A DNA stretch of 64,000 bases. It comes from Chryseobacterium polytrichastri (GTDB lineage: Bacteria > Bacteroidota > Bacteroidia > Flavobacteriales > Weeksellaceae). Location of the stretch: positions 1 to 64,000 of the forward strand of contig NZ_FRAV01000019.1 in the NCBI RefSeq assembly GCF_900142445.1, in the 5' to 3' direction. The notes under the pieces are model-generated. The model was given only the letters and a program-made list of their open reading frames with translations. It searched no databases and was not told the DNA's origin. Below, piece by piece: positions 45,492 through 54,163 of the stretch; within the stretch, counting starts at the first letter, position 1, and each line of letters begins with the position of its first letter. Both the position numbers and the translations under genes were made by a program.

Positions 45492-46448
45492 TTATCCTTT
45501 ATATTGCCCCATTGCAATAAATTTATCTTGTCTTTGGGTTTCAAGCTCTTGTCCTGTAAATTTAGAAAAAGCTTTGATGTTTTGTAAAATTGAAGCTTTC
45601 AAATTTAAGTATGTTGTTGCAGGATCGTAATGCGCTCCTCCAAGTGGTTCTTCAATGATACCATCAATGAATTTCTCTCTTAAGGCATCTTTAGGAGTCA
45701 AATTCAATGCATTCGCTGCATCTTCTTTGTGATCCCAGTTTCTCCATAAGATAGAAGAACAGCTTTCTGGTGCAATTACGGTATACCAAGTGTTTTCTAG
45801 CATATACACTTTGTTTCCAACACCAATTCCTAAGGCTCCACCACTAGCTCCTTCACCAATGATATAAGTAAAGATTGGAGTTTTTAGCTGAACCATTGTA
45901 AAAATGTTTCTTGCAATAGCTTCACCTTGACCTCTTTCTTCAGCTTCCAATCCTGGATAAGCTCCCGGTGTATCAACCAAAGTAATCACAGGAATATTGA
46001 ATTTTTCAGCAAGCTTCATTAGTCGTAAAGCTTTTCTGTATCCTTCAGGATTTGGCATTCCAAATCTTCTGTGTTGTCTCTCTTTAGTTGTTCTTCCTTT
46101 TTGAGTTCCGATGATCATTATTTTTTGACCATCAAGGGTAGCTAAACCACCAATCATTGCAGGATCATCTGCGAAATTTCTGTCTCCGTGAAGTTCCAGG
46201 AAACTTCCTTTGTCTACCATTCCGTTGATATAATCTAGGGTATAAGGACGATCCGGATGACGGGATAGTTGTACTCTTTGCCAAGGTGTAAGATTAGAAT
46301 AGATTTCTTTTTTCTTTTCTATGATCTTATCCTCAATTTGGCTGCATGCTAATTTTACATCAACACCACTTTCTTCTCCTACCAAAGAACATGTCTGGTA
46401 CTGGTCCATCAATTCTTGTATAGGAAGTTCGAAACTTAAATATTCCAT
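45492..46448 (-). CDS. accA: Acetyl-CoA carboxylase carboxyltransferase subunit alpha
   Basis: Alpha subunit of the carboxyltransferase that moves CO2 from biotin-BCCP to acetyl-CoA, making malonyl-CoA for fatty-acid synthesis. At 318 residues it is normal length. It shows [30 protein letters not shown], the crotonase-like [16 protein letters not shown] and [14 protein letters not shown]. It lies 48 bases downstream of gltX on the same strand. accB and accC are 16-18 kb away in this window; accD was not seen. Confidence 0.96.
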   Translation of the reverse strand: MEYLSFELPIQELMDQYQTCSLVGEESGVDVKLACSQIEDKIIEKKKEIYSNLTPWQRVQLSRHPDRPYTLDYINGMVDKGSFLELHGDRNFADDPAMIGGLATLDGQKIMIIGTQKGRTTKERQHRRFGMPNPEGYRKALRLMKLAEKFNIPVITLVDTPGAYPGLEAEERGQGEAIARNIFTMVQLKTPIFTYIIGEGASGGALGIGVGNKVYMLENTWYTVIAPESCSSILWRNWDHKEDAANALNLTPKDALREKFIDGIIEEPLGGAHYDPATTYLNLKASILQNIKAFSKFTGQELETQRQDKFIAMGQYKG

Positions 46449-46496
46449 TCTTGAAGTAAATTAAATCTTTCAAATTTATGAAAAATTATGGTAATT

Positions 46497-48221
46497 CTAT
46501 TTAAAATTATTGATAGCATTGTTTATCCTAGCTATACTTTCTTGTTTTCCAATGATTTCTAAAATGTCTGGAACGTCTGGTCCCTTCAATTCTCCAACCA
46601 AGGCTAAACGGAGCGGCATCATTACTTTACCCATTCCTAAGCCCTTGTTTTCTGCGAAATCATGTATTGCCTGCTTCAAGGTTTCAGAAGTAAATTCGGT
46701 ACTTTCTAATGTGGTAGCAAATTCACCTAAAACAGCAGAAGTCTCATCATTCCAAGCTTTTTTTGATGCCTTTTCATCATAAGAAACCGGAGCTTCGAAG
46801 AAAAATTTTCCGTTTTCATAGATGTCTTTCGGGAAAGTTGCTCTTTCTTTCATCAGGTGAATAATCTTCAGTAATTTTTCATCATCAATCGTTAGATCTA
46901 CATCTGAATTTTTCAATATTTGAAGTAATTCTTCATCAGATTTCAATTGAATATACTGATGGTTAAACCATTCTGATTTTTCTTTACTGAATCTCGCACC
47001 TGCCTTATGAACTTTATGAAGATCGAATTCTTTTGCCATTTCATCTAAAGACAAAATTTCTTTATCATCTGCAGGAGACCAGCCTAAAAGAGCAGACATA
47101 TTGATGAATGCTTCAGGAAGATAGCCATTTTCTCTGTAGCCCTTAGAAATGTTTCCTGTTGCAGGATCTTTGAAATCTAAAGGAAATACTGGGAATCCGA
47201 ATTTATCACCGTCTCTTTTGCTTAATTTTCCTGAAAGTCCTTTCTTTAAAAATTGCTTTACAGAAGCCGTTATTTCATCGTCCTTATCATTTTCGCCCAA
47301 CATAGATTTAAACCTTGGACTTTTTACTTCTGAAAAGAATTTTTTAATAATTGCTGCTGATTCATCAAAAGAAAATTGGCTGTTTTTCGTCACAAATTCA
47401 TCTGTAAAAGATTTTGTAATACTGTCAATATTATCTTTATTAATTAATGTTGATACATCAGGTTTTAGAATCAATGAAAGGTGAGCAAATTGTGGAGCTT
47501 CCCAAGCCATTGCTTCATATAATAAAGTGTGTAGGCCTAAAGATGGTAACCATTCTTCCCCACGGATTACGTGAGAAATTTCCATTTCGTGGTCATCAAT
47601 GATGTTGGCGAAATGGTAAGTTGGCATTCCGTCGTTTTTAACTAAAACTTTATCGTCTAGTGTATTTGTATTTACAGAAGAATTCCCTCTAATAATGTCT
47701 ACAAGATTCAAGGTTCTGTCAATTGGCATTTTAAATCTTACAACGTAAGGAGTTTTTTCATCCAACAGTTTTTGAACTTCCTCTTCAGAAAGAGAAAGAC
47801 TGTTTCTTAAACGGTTTCTCGTTTTGTTATCATAAGAAAAAACGTCTCCTTTAGCTTCATATTCTGCACGAATAACATCTAATTCTTCCGCAGTATCAAA
47901 AGCAATATAAGCATAATCTGTTTTCAAGATCTGCTCTGTATATCTGTTGTAGATATCTCTTCTTTCAGATTGTCTGTATGGAGCAAATTTCCCTCCTTTC
48001 TTAGGACTTTCGTCAGGAATGATGCCGCACCATTCTAATGCTTCTTCGATATATTCTTCAGCTCCTTCTACATATCTTGCAGTATCTGTATCTTCAATTC
48101 TCAATACAAATTCACCACCTTGATTTTTAGCAAAAAGATAATCATATAATGCGGTTCTTACGCCTCCCAAATGCAAAGGTCCGGTAGGACTTGGAGCAAA
48201 ACGTACTCTAACTTTCTCCAT
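46497..48221 (-). CDS. gltX: Glutamyl-tRNA synthetase, with an insertion before the KMSKS-type loop
   Basis: Charges tRNA-Glu with glutamate. At 574 residues it is about 70 longer than most GltX. Class I motifs are present: HIGH-type PSPTGPLHLGG (10-20), RIEDTDTARY (41-50) and KMSKS-type GKLSKRDGDKFG (331-342). The extra length is a block of about 75 residues (256-330) between ILKPD and GKLSKRDGD, which are normally joined by only a few residues. It is rich in K, D, S and F with no known motif. A promoter lies 19 bases upstream of the start codon. Confidence 0.93.
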   Translation of the reverse strand: MEKVRVRFAPSPTGPLHLGGVRTALYDYLFAKNQGGEFVLRIEDTDTARYVEGAEEYIEEALEWCGIIPDESPKKGGKFAPYRQSERRDIYNRYTEQILKTDYAYIAFDTAEELDVIRAEYEAKGDVFSYDNKTRNRLRNSLSLSEEEVQKLLDEKTPYVVRFKMPIDRTLNLVDIIRGNSSVNTNTLDDKVLVKNDGMPTYHFANIIDDHEMEISHVIRGEEWLPSLGLHTLLYEAMAWEAPQFAHLSLILKPDVSTLINKDNIDSITKSFTDEFVTKNSQFSFDESAAIIKKFFSEVKSPRFKSMLGENDKDDEITASVKQFLKKGLSGKLSKRDGDKFGFPVFPLDFKDPATGNISKGYRENGYLPEAFINMSALLGWSPADDKEILSLDEMAKEFDLHKVHKAGARFSKEKSEWFNHQYIQLKSDEELLQILKNSDVDLTIDDEKLLKIIHLMKERATFPKDIYENGKFFFEAPVSYDEKASKKAWNDETSAVLGEFATTLESTEFTSETLKQAIHDFAENKGLGMGKVMMPLRLALVGELKGPDVPDILEIIGKQESIARINNAINNFK

Positions 48222-48239
48222 TTCAAATAAAATTTTGAT

Positions 48240-48248
48240 GCAAATTTA
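48240..48248 (-). promoter_or_regulatory. -7 promoter element of gltX
   Basis: Minus-strand TAAATTTGC, 19 bases before the gltX ATG. Confidence 0.5.
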
Positions 48249-48268
48249 CTTAAAAATATATGTTTTAA

Positions 48269-48468
48269 AGTTGTTTTACCATTCTGTTATTGGCTTTTTT
48301 GATTTTATTACTTCAATTCATAAAAGCAATCTCCTTTATAGAAATAGCGGGAAGACTATTGAAGGAATATTTTGGTTTGGTAGATGGCACAGATTATAGA
48401 AGTGTAGAGAAAAGTACTTTGGAGAAGATGATATTGTGAGGCTTAATGATGAGTATGACAGAAATTAA
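48269..48468 (+). pseudogene. Possible decayed gene remnant
   Basis: One frame stays open from 48269 to a TGA at 48437 without an ATG (includes GRLLKEYFGLVDGTDYRSVE). A second frame continues with YFGEDDIVRLNDEYDRN to a TAA at 48466. The two halves read together like the tail of one protein joined through a frameshift. I do not recognise the family, and the call rests only on the coding-like look. Confidence 0.25.
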
Positions 48469-48534
48469 GAAAAAATATTTATAAAAATTTGTAGTGCTAC
48501 ACGAATATTTCATGCAGCCTTATCTTTAAAAATG

Positions 48535-48543
48535 TATTTTTGT
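48535..48543 (+). promoter_or_regulatory. -7 promoter element of the glycosyltransferase island
   Basis: TATTTTTGT, matching TAnnTTTG, 26 bases before the ATG at 48570. Confidence 0.5.
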
Positions 48544-48569
48544 AATATATAAAATATTTTAAGTTGTCA

Positions 48570-49367
48570 ATGAAAAAAGCAATTTGTCTTTTTATCGTAG
48601 GAGAAAAGTATTGGAAGATGTACGATAAAAATAAAGTACAGTTTGAAAATTATGCAAAAAAATGTGGGGCAGATTTAAAAATTATTGATAAGCCTTTAGA
48701 TGAAAAGTTTAAAAGACCGCTTTTATCCCAAAAATTGTTGATTCCGGCAGCGACACAACAATATGATATAGTACTTTTTCTTGATTTAGATATTATCATT
48801 TCAGATAAAGCACCATCAATTTTCGAATATCTTCCCATAAATAAATATTTTGGTGCAATTCTGGACCCAAGAGGAACTATCGAATTTAATAAAACTTGGG
48901 GGCATATTCCAAGAATCTTAGATGAAACCAATGAAGTTTATTTCACAGATCGTTATTTTGAAAATCATCCTTTATTACAGGGAAGCATCAATGGCGGAGT
49001 ATTTATTTTCAGACCGAAAAAAATAGCAGATTTTTTTGAAAATTATTACTTCTCTAGCCATAATCAAGGTGAACTTAATAGTTTTGAAGAAACTCCTTTT
49101 GCATATTTTTCGCAGATTAATAATTGGTTTGAGGCTTTACCAATAGAATTTAATACACAGATATTATATAAAATAAAAGGAACTGAAAAAGGTGTTGAAA
49201 TTGATAAAAGAGAAAAAAAACTTCCTAAATTTTTTCTGAAGTATTATTATAAAAAAACAGGCTTTTGCTTTTATCCAACAAAGCAATATAAAAATTATAT
49301 AAAACAAATTATTTCTGAAAATTATTTTATCCATTTTTCAGGCAATTATCCAATAATATCCAATTAA
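48570..49367 (+). CDS. Glycosyltransferase, GT-A fold (family 8-like)
   Basis: A 265-residue cytoplasmic or membrane-associated transferase from the ATG at 48570 (a TTG two codons upstream is possible). The DxD metal/nucleotide-sugar motif is in VLFLDLDIIISDKAP (about residues 70-84), followed by FGAILDPRG and a SINGGVFIFRP segment (about 140-150), as in GT8-like enzymes. Donor and acceptor sugars cannot be inferred. It is the first of three closely spaced plus-strand transferases. Confidence 0.72.
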   Translation: MKKAICLFIVGEKYWKMYDKNKVQFENYAKKCGADLKIIDKPLDEKFKRPLLSQKLLIPAATQQYDIVLFLDLDIIISDKAPSIFEYLPINKYFGAILDPRGTIEFNKTWGHIPRILDETNEVYFTDRYFENHPLLQGSINGGVFIFRPKKIADFFENYYFSSHNQGELNSFEETPFAYFSQINNWFEALPIEFNTQILYKIKGTEKGVEIDKREKKLPKFFLKYYYKKTGFCFYPTKQYKNYIKQIISENYFIHFSGNYPIISN

Positions 49368-49368
49368 T

Positions 49369-50025
49369 ATGAGCATACTCTCTCGCATTTCGAGTGCATT
49401 TATTACTGTTTCTTACGGGATTACAGTAAATAATGAAGTTGAAGAAATTACTTTACTTTTAAAAACTTTACTTCCTTTGATTGATAAACGTGATGAAATT
49501 ATCGTGCTACAGGATATTACTGAAAAAAATCAAAAAGTTTCAGATATTTTGGATAAGTACGGTGATCAAATTATTAGATTGGAAGCTAGATTAGATGGTG
49601 ACTTTGCTACATTTAAAAATAACTTGATAAAAGCAGCCAGAAAAAAATATTTATTTCAAATAGATGCTGACGAAATTCCTAAAGAATCTCTTATCAAAGG
49701 AATTAAATCTTATCTGTCTGAAAAAAGGAAAGAAGAGGTTTTAATGGTGCCGAGAATTAATATTGTAAATGGAGTAACAGATGAGCATATTGAGCGTTGG
49801 AAGTGGAAATTAAATGAAGAAGGATATGTGAATTTTCCGGATTATCAATACCGTATTTTTAAATTAAATAAGGGAATTGTTTGGGAAAATAAGGTACACG
49901 AGAGACTTCGTAACTATAAGACAATTGCAAGTTTACCTTCTTTGGATTATTCTATGTGCCTTTTGCATATTAAAGAAATAGAGAGACAGGAGCAGCAAAA
50001 TTCATTTTATGACACCATACAATAA
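49369..50025 (+). CDS. Glycosyltransferase family 2-like protein
   Basis: A 218-residue protein, shorter than most GT2 enzymes. GT-A-like features: an N-terminal VSYGITVNNEVEEITLLLK, DGDFATFKNNLIKAARKKYLF and the DxD-type IDADEIP (about residues 97-103), then YRIFKLNKGIVWENKVHERL, the pattern of short glycan-chain transferases. It starts 1 base after the previous stop and its 3' end reaches the start region of the next gene, so the three are co-transcribed. Confidence 0.7.
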   Translation: MSILSRISSAFITVSYGITVNNEVEEITLLLKTLLPLIDKRDEIIVLQDITEKNQKVSDILDKYGDQIIRLEARLDGDFATFKNNLIKAARKKYLFQIDADEIPKESLIKGIKSYLSEKRKEEVLMVPRINIVNGVTDEHIERWKWKLNEEGYVNFPDYQYRIFKLNKGIVWENKVHERLRNYKTIASLPSLDYSMCLLHIKEIERQEQQNSFYDTIQ

Positions 50026-50032
50026 ATATCTG

Positions 50033-51259
50033 ATGAGTATGAAAGTAATTTTAGATGCTGATGTTATCGCAGATTCGTATAAAGACAACCGTACCGGGAT
50101 TTTTCGGGTTGCTTTTGAACTTTTTGGAAGCTTAGCAAAGCTTAAGTCTGTTGATGTTTATTACAGCCATTTGAGTTTATTTCACCGTGAAACTTCTACC
50201 GGGGAATTAGACGAGTTCTTTAGCGAGAACTCTATAACAATAAATCGTGCAAACGTTAGAGCCAAACGCAAATTTTTACTATTCAGAAAAGAAAAGCTTT
50301 TTAGGTATTTATACAACAAAATTGGAATTTATAATTATAAGAACACTCATTTTGAAAAAGTTTGGAAGAATGCTGACATTTTTCATTCTTTTTATCATCC
50401 TTTCAATAACGAAATCGAAAAATATCCTAATCTAAAGAAAGTTATTACAGTTCATGATTTAATCCCTGTTTTATTTCCAGACCTTCATTTTACTTCAGAT
50501 TTAATAAATAATATTGTAGCAAGTATTGGAAAGGACGGATATGCAATTTGTGTTTCCGAGAATACAAAAAAAGATTTATTGAATTATGCTCCTCACATAA
50601 ACCCCAATCATGTTTTCGTTAATTTGTTAGCAGCTTCAAAAACACTTTTTTATGTTTGTAAAGATGTGGAGAAATTTAATCATATAAAGGCTAAATACAA
50701 TCTTCCGAAAAAATATTTTCTGAGTGTAGGGACTTTAGAACCTCGAAAAAATGTAGATTTTGTGATTCGAACTTTTTTAAAATTTATTAAAGAAAATAAG
50801 ATTGATGATCTAGGGTTGGTTTTAGTAGGTGCAAAAGGTTGGGATTATGATAAAATTTTTGAAGAATATAATAATGCTCAAGAATTAAAAAATAAAATTA
50901 TAATTACAGGAAGAGTCCCTGATGAAGATCTTGCAAGTTTGTATAGCCATGCTCACTCTTTTTATTATATGTCCCTTTATGAAGGTTTTGGATTGCCTCC
51001 TTTAGAAGCAATGCAATGTGGTATTGCAACGGTCACTTCCAATACTTCATCATTGCCGGAAGTTGTAGGTGATGGCGGAATTATGTTGGATCCCAATGAT
51101 GAAAAACTATTGTCAAAAACAATGTTAGATTTGTATTTGGATGATTCTTTGAGAGAAGAATATGCTAAAAAAGGACTCAACCGTTCAAAATTATTTTCAT
51201 GGAAAAAAAGTGCTGAGGAGCTTGTTGATATTTATCAAAAAATTGGGAATTCTAGATAG
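50033..51259 (+). CDS. Glycosyltransferase family 4 protein
   Basis: A 408-residue GT-B retaining transferase. Possible starts are ATG 50009 (overlapping the previous gene by 17 bases), 50033 and 50039; I use 50033, and MKVILDADVIAD at 50039 is also good. Motifs: TGIFRVAFEL near the N-terminus, VGTLEPRKNVDFV (about residue 230), and the GT4 signature YEGFGLPPLEAMQCG with the E-x7-E pair, followed by TSNTSSLPEVVGDGG. It ends the first transcription unit of the island; a weak palindrome with a short T-run follows at 51331. Confidence 0.85.
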   Translation: MSMKVILDADVIADSYKDNRTGIFRVAFELFGSLAKLKSVDVYYSHLSLFHRETSTGELDEFFSENSITINRANVRAKRKFLLFRKEKLFRYLYNKIGIYNYKNTHFEKVWKNADIFHSFYHPFNNEIEKYPNLKKVITVHDLIPVLFPDLHFTSDLINNIVASIGKDGYAICVSENTKKDLLNYAPHINPNHVFVNLLAASKTLFYVCKDVEKFNHIKAKYNLPKKYFLSVGTLEPRKNVDFVIRTFLKFIKENKIDDLGLVLVGAKGWDYDKIFEEYNNAQELKNKIIITGRVPDEDLASLYSHAHSFYYMSLYEGFGLPPLEAMQCGIATVTSNTSSLPEVVGDGGIMLDPNDEKLLSKTMLDLYLDDSLREEYAKKGLNRSKLFSWKKSAEELVDIYQKIGNSR

Positions 51260-51330
51260 ATTTAAATCGGATATTTCTACTTGTTGTAGTTCTGTTTTTT
51301 AATAATTTTAGCCGCAAATTTCTTATAATT

Positions 51331-51352
51331 TCAATTTTAGAAAATTGATTTT
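51331..51352 (+). terminator. Weak candidate terminator of the first glycosyltransferase operon
   Basis: TCAATTTT / AAAATTGA around two bases, followed by TTTTG. The stem is AT-only, so strength is doubtful. Confidence 0.35.
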
Positions 51353-51661
51353 GTTATATTTTCTATAGCATTCTTTCCATTTATATTCATCATTAAATAT
51401 GAAATAATAACAAAATTCGTTTGTGTTATTTTCTCTATATATGGGCTCTCCTTACACAATCATTTTTAAAGATTTTAAATGATCTTTTGTTCGTTTTTAT
51501 TATATAGATTTTCTATGAATAAGTAGGAGTGAGTAATTCGGTTATACTAAATAAAGTAGTGTTAATCAGTGTTTGTCGTCTAAAAGCAATTGAAAAGATG
51601 AAGATTTCAAAAAATTAACTATTTTTTATTATTGATAATGTATTATTGGATTTTTTGATCT

Positions 51662-51670
51662 TATATTTGT
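51662..51670 (+). promoter_or_regulatory. -7 promoter element of the second glycosyltransferase-island unit
   Basis: TATATTTGT, matching TAnnTTTG, 24 bases before the small open frame at 51695. Confidence 0.5.
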
Positions 51671-51694
51671 AGAATTTTAATACGAGTAAATCAT

Positions 51695-51868
51695 ATGCTT
51701 ACAATTAGTGAGAAACCTTGGAATAGACGCCATATATTGGCTTGTAAGTCCAGCGAGGAAATAAAAAGTGCTAGCGCGAATTGGCTCCAAAAGCTATCTT
51801 ATCATTGCTATAATAAAAAAGATATAGCAATATTTGAAGCTAAGGGAAGTAGACAAGAATATAACTAA
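51695..51868 (+). CDS. Small open frame preceding the GH43-like lipoprotein
   Basis: A 57-codon frame beginning MLTISEKPWNRRHILACKSS and ending 7 bases before the ATG at 51876. It follows directly after a promoter element, so it would be the first frame on the transcript. Composition is not obviously non-coding (W, C, Y and H present), but I recognise no family. It could be a small protein, a translated leader that controls the downstream gene, or a relic. Confidence 0.35.
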   Translation: MLTISEKPWNRRHILACKSSEEIKSASANWLQKLSYHCYNKKDIAIFEAKGSRQEYN

Positions 51869-51875
51869 GAATAAA

Positions 51876-53138
51876 ATGACAAATACACTAAGGATGTTCC
51901 GTCACATTAATAAGTCGAAATTTTTGCTACTACTTATAGTTTTTACATTTTCTTGTTCTCAACAAGAAGAAAGTTTGTTTGCCGAAAATGTACCTGTTAC
52001 ACCAGATAATAACAAGCAATACGATGGGGTAATAGATTACCTTACGGATCTTGGGACTCTTAATATCAATGCATTTGCTAATGGAAATTATCCGGGTAAA
52101 AGTGATCCGTCTTTTATAAAAGATATTAATTCTCCTAGTTTTGCCTATTGTCATCCTGATGTACAGTATTTTCCGAATGGATTTAACGGATATAAGTATT
52201 GGATGGTTTTTACCCCTTACTTTGGAGCAGTAGGTAATGATCAGAATTCTAAAAGATATGAAAATCCAACAATCGTTGTGTCCAATGACGGTATAAACTG
52301 GAATGGTCCAAATGGGCCAGCCAATCCATTGCAAAGAGCTCCTTCCGTTAATGAAAGTTTTTCGGAAAATAAACAGGATCCTAGGCAAGGTTTCTGGTCA
52401 GATGTTGATTGGACATTTGAAAATGGAAAGTTCTCATTATATTATAGAGGCAGTCTTATAAAAGCTTCAGCTTTGAGAGCAAGGGGAGCTAAGAGTCAAA
52501 ATAATTTGAGAAAATTATTGAAAAACTCTCAAAGAACTATTGTTAGACAAACTTCTACAGATGGAATATACTGGACTCCTCTGGAAGCTGTTTATACAAG
52601 TAATACACCGTATGCTCCTAAAAATAATCATATCATTTCACCAAGTATTGTTTACAATGGTAAAGGATATGTAAGCTATGAAGTGGAAAATAATATTAGT
52701 CCGAATTTTCCAGGAAATGACCCTTCATACATCATAACAAGAACATCTAATAACGGGTTAGATTTCTCAACCTTTAAACAAAGTAAGGTCGTTAATTTTA
52801 TTAATAAACCTTGGACACAAGTTAATTCTGAATATGCACCATGGCATATACAGGCAACGTATGTAGATGGATATTATTTTCTATGTATTGCGGCCGGTGA
52901 GGTGAAAAAATATACTGCTGAAAGTCTTTATCTTGCTTTTTCTAAGGATGGACTTAATTTTAAAGTACTTCCTAAACCATTGGTGGAACATAATACATAT
53001 AGATCTAGTATTTTCCCAATGAATACTAATAATGAGACAATTGACTTTGGGGCGGTTATTGCTTATAAGACCGGTATTTTTAAGTATAGAGAGTTCAAGC
53101 TTAATAAAGAAAAGCTGGACGCATGTCTTTCTAAATAA
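51876..53138 (+). CDS. GH43-like five-bladed propeller lipoprotein
   Basis: A 420-residue lipoprotein from MTNTLRMFRH; the internal MFRHINKSK start is also possible, both giving a lipoprotein signal with lipobox FTFSC (Cys at about 27). The body has features of the five-bladed propeller glycosidase fold: SPSFAYCHPDVQYFPNG, YKYWMVFTPYF, ENPTIVVSNDGINW, WSDVDWTFENGKFSLYYRG and TSTDGIYWTPLEAV. Similar proteins occur in surface-polysaccharide loci and may trim or bind glycan. Catalytic acids cannot be assigned with confidence, so it may be inactive. Two transferases follow after 5 and 3 bases. Confidence 0.7.
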   Translation: MTNTLRMFRHINKSKFLLLLIVFTFSCSQQEESLFAENVPVTPDNNKQYDGVIDYLTDLGTLNINAFANGNYPGKSDPSFIKDINSPSFAYCHPDVQYFPNGFNGYKYWMVFTPYFGAVGNDQNSKRYENPTIVVSNDGINWNGPNGPANPLQRAPSVNESFSENKQDPRQGFWSDVDWTFENGKFSLYYRGSLIKASALRARGAKSQNNLRKLLKNSQRTIVRQTSTDGIYWTPLEAVYTSNTPYAPKNNHIISPSIVYNGKGYVSYEVENNISPNFPGNDPSYIITRTSNNGLDFSTFKQSKVVNFINKPWTQVNSEYAPWHIQATYVDGYYFLCIAAGEVKKYTAESLYLAFSKDGLNFKVLPKPLVEHNTYRSSIFPMNTNNETIDFGAVIAYKTGIFKYREFKLNKEKLDACLSK

Positions 53139-53143
53139 TAGGT

Positions 53144-54160
53144 ATGAATACTATTTCGGTCTCTGTAATTATTCCTATATATAATGCAGAGAAGTTTTTG
53201 GATGAAACATTAGAAAGTGTTATTCGTCAAAGCCTTGTCGATTTTGAACTTATTTTAATCAATGATGGTAGCACAGATAACTCTGCATTTATTTGTGATA
53301 ATTATTTGAAAAAAGACAAGAGAGTACAATATTTTATGCAGGAAAATTCAGGCGTTTCGGTAGCAAGAAATTTAGGATTATCCTACGCCCGTGGTGAATA
53401 TGTTTTTTTTCTCGATTCTGATGATATTCTTGATTCTGAATTTTTGGAAACATCTTATAATGCAGCTAAAAAGCAGAATAGTGATATTACTATTGTTGGA
53501 GAAGAATTTTGCAGACGATTACCAAATGTCCCTGCATTGCCAACATGTGCTCAATTTTTGAAGATGGATTTTTTGAACAAATATCCAGACATACGATTTC
53601 CTAAGAATATTCAGCCTTGTGAGGACGGTTTGTTTTCTCATCAATTAATTGCTTTAACCCAAAATATAGGAACTAATCCTGATGGTATTTATCATTATAG
53701 ACATCATGAAAATCAAAACCATTTAAAAATTAATGAAGACTGTTGGAAAGTCGTTCATCAGATTCCTATTTGGTTTGATATTTTAAATCAGTTTTATACA
53801 AATAACAATTTGTTTCATTCACATGCTCTTCATTTAGCACTTTTTATTGAGCATGAACCATTTGAACTTAGGTATTTATCTATGTCATTAGATAATGAGC
53901 AGAAAACTTTTTTATTTAATTTAATTAAAACATTTATGGTAAAAATTTTACCATATCTTTCTGATAAAGAGGAGACATTACTAAGCACACCTTTTCTTTA
54001 TTTTATCAATTCTAATAATGTTAACGATTTTGATCAGTTTTATAGAAAATATATAAAACGAAAGAAAATTAAAAAGAGAATATACCTATTTCTTATAAAG
54101 TTTATTCCACTTAGGAAATTGAGAAAACAAGTGAGAAGGACTATTTGTGAAAAATTTTAA
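53144..54160 (+). CDS. Glycosyltransferase family 2 protein
   Basis: A 338-residue GT-A inverting transferase. Classic GT2 motifs: VSVIIPIYNAEKFLDETLES at the N-terminus, LILINDGSTDNS (about 35-46), GVSVARNLGLSYARGEYVFF and the DxD LDSDDILD (about 89-96). The C-terminal 100 residues are basic and likely membrane-associated. It is in operon with the GH43-like lipoprotein and the GT4 enzyme that follows. Confidence 0.92.
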   Translation: MNTISVSVIIPIYNAEKFLDETLESVIRQSLVDFELILINDGSTDNSAFICDNYLKKDKRVQYFMQENSGVSVARNLGLSYARGEYVFFLDSDDILDSEFLETSYNAAKKQNSDITIVGEEFCRRLPNVPALPTCAQFLKMDFLNKYPDIRFPKNIQPCEDGLFSHQLIALTQNIGTNPDGIYHYRHHENQNHLKINEDCWKVVHQIPIWFDILNQFYTNNNLFHSHALHLALFIEHEPFELRYLSMSLDNEQKTFLFNLIKTFMVKILPYLSDKEETLLSTPFLYFINSNNVNDFDQFYRKYIKRKKIKKRIYLFLIKFIPLRKLRKQVRRTICEKF

Positions 54161-54163
54161 ATC

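Larger units (their letters stand above)
48222..48569. other. Intergenic region between gltX and the glycosyltransferase island (348 bp)
   Basis: Contains the gltX promoter at the left, a possible decayed coding remnant (48269-48468) and a plus-strand promoter element at 48535-48543. No intact gene is seen. Confidence 0.5.
51260..51694. other. Gene-free AT-rich region within the glycosyltransferase island (435 bp)
   Basis: No coding frame is visible. It holds a palindrome at 51331-51348, a possible terminator for the preceding operon, and the promoter element at 51662-51670 for the following genes. Confidence 0.5.
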
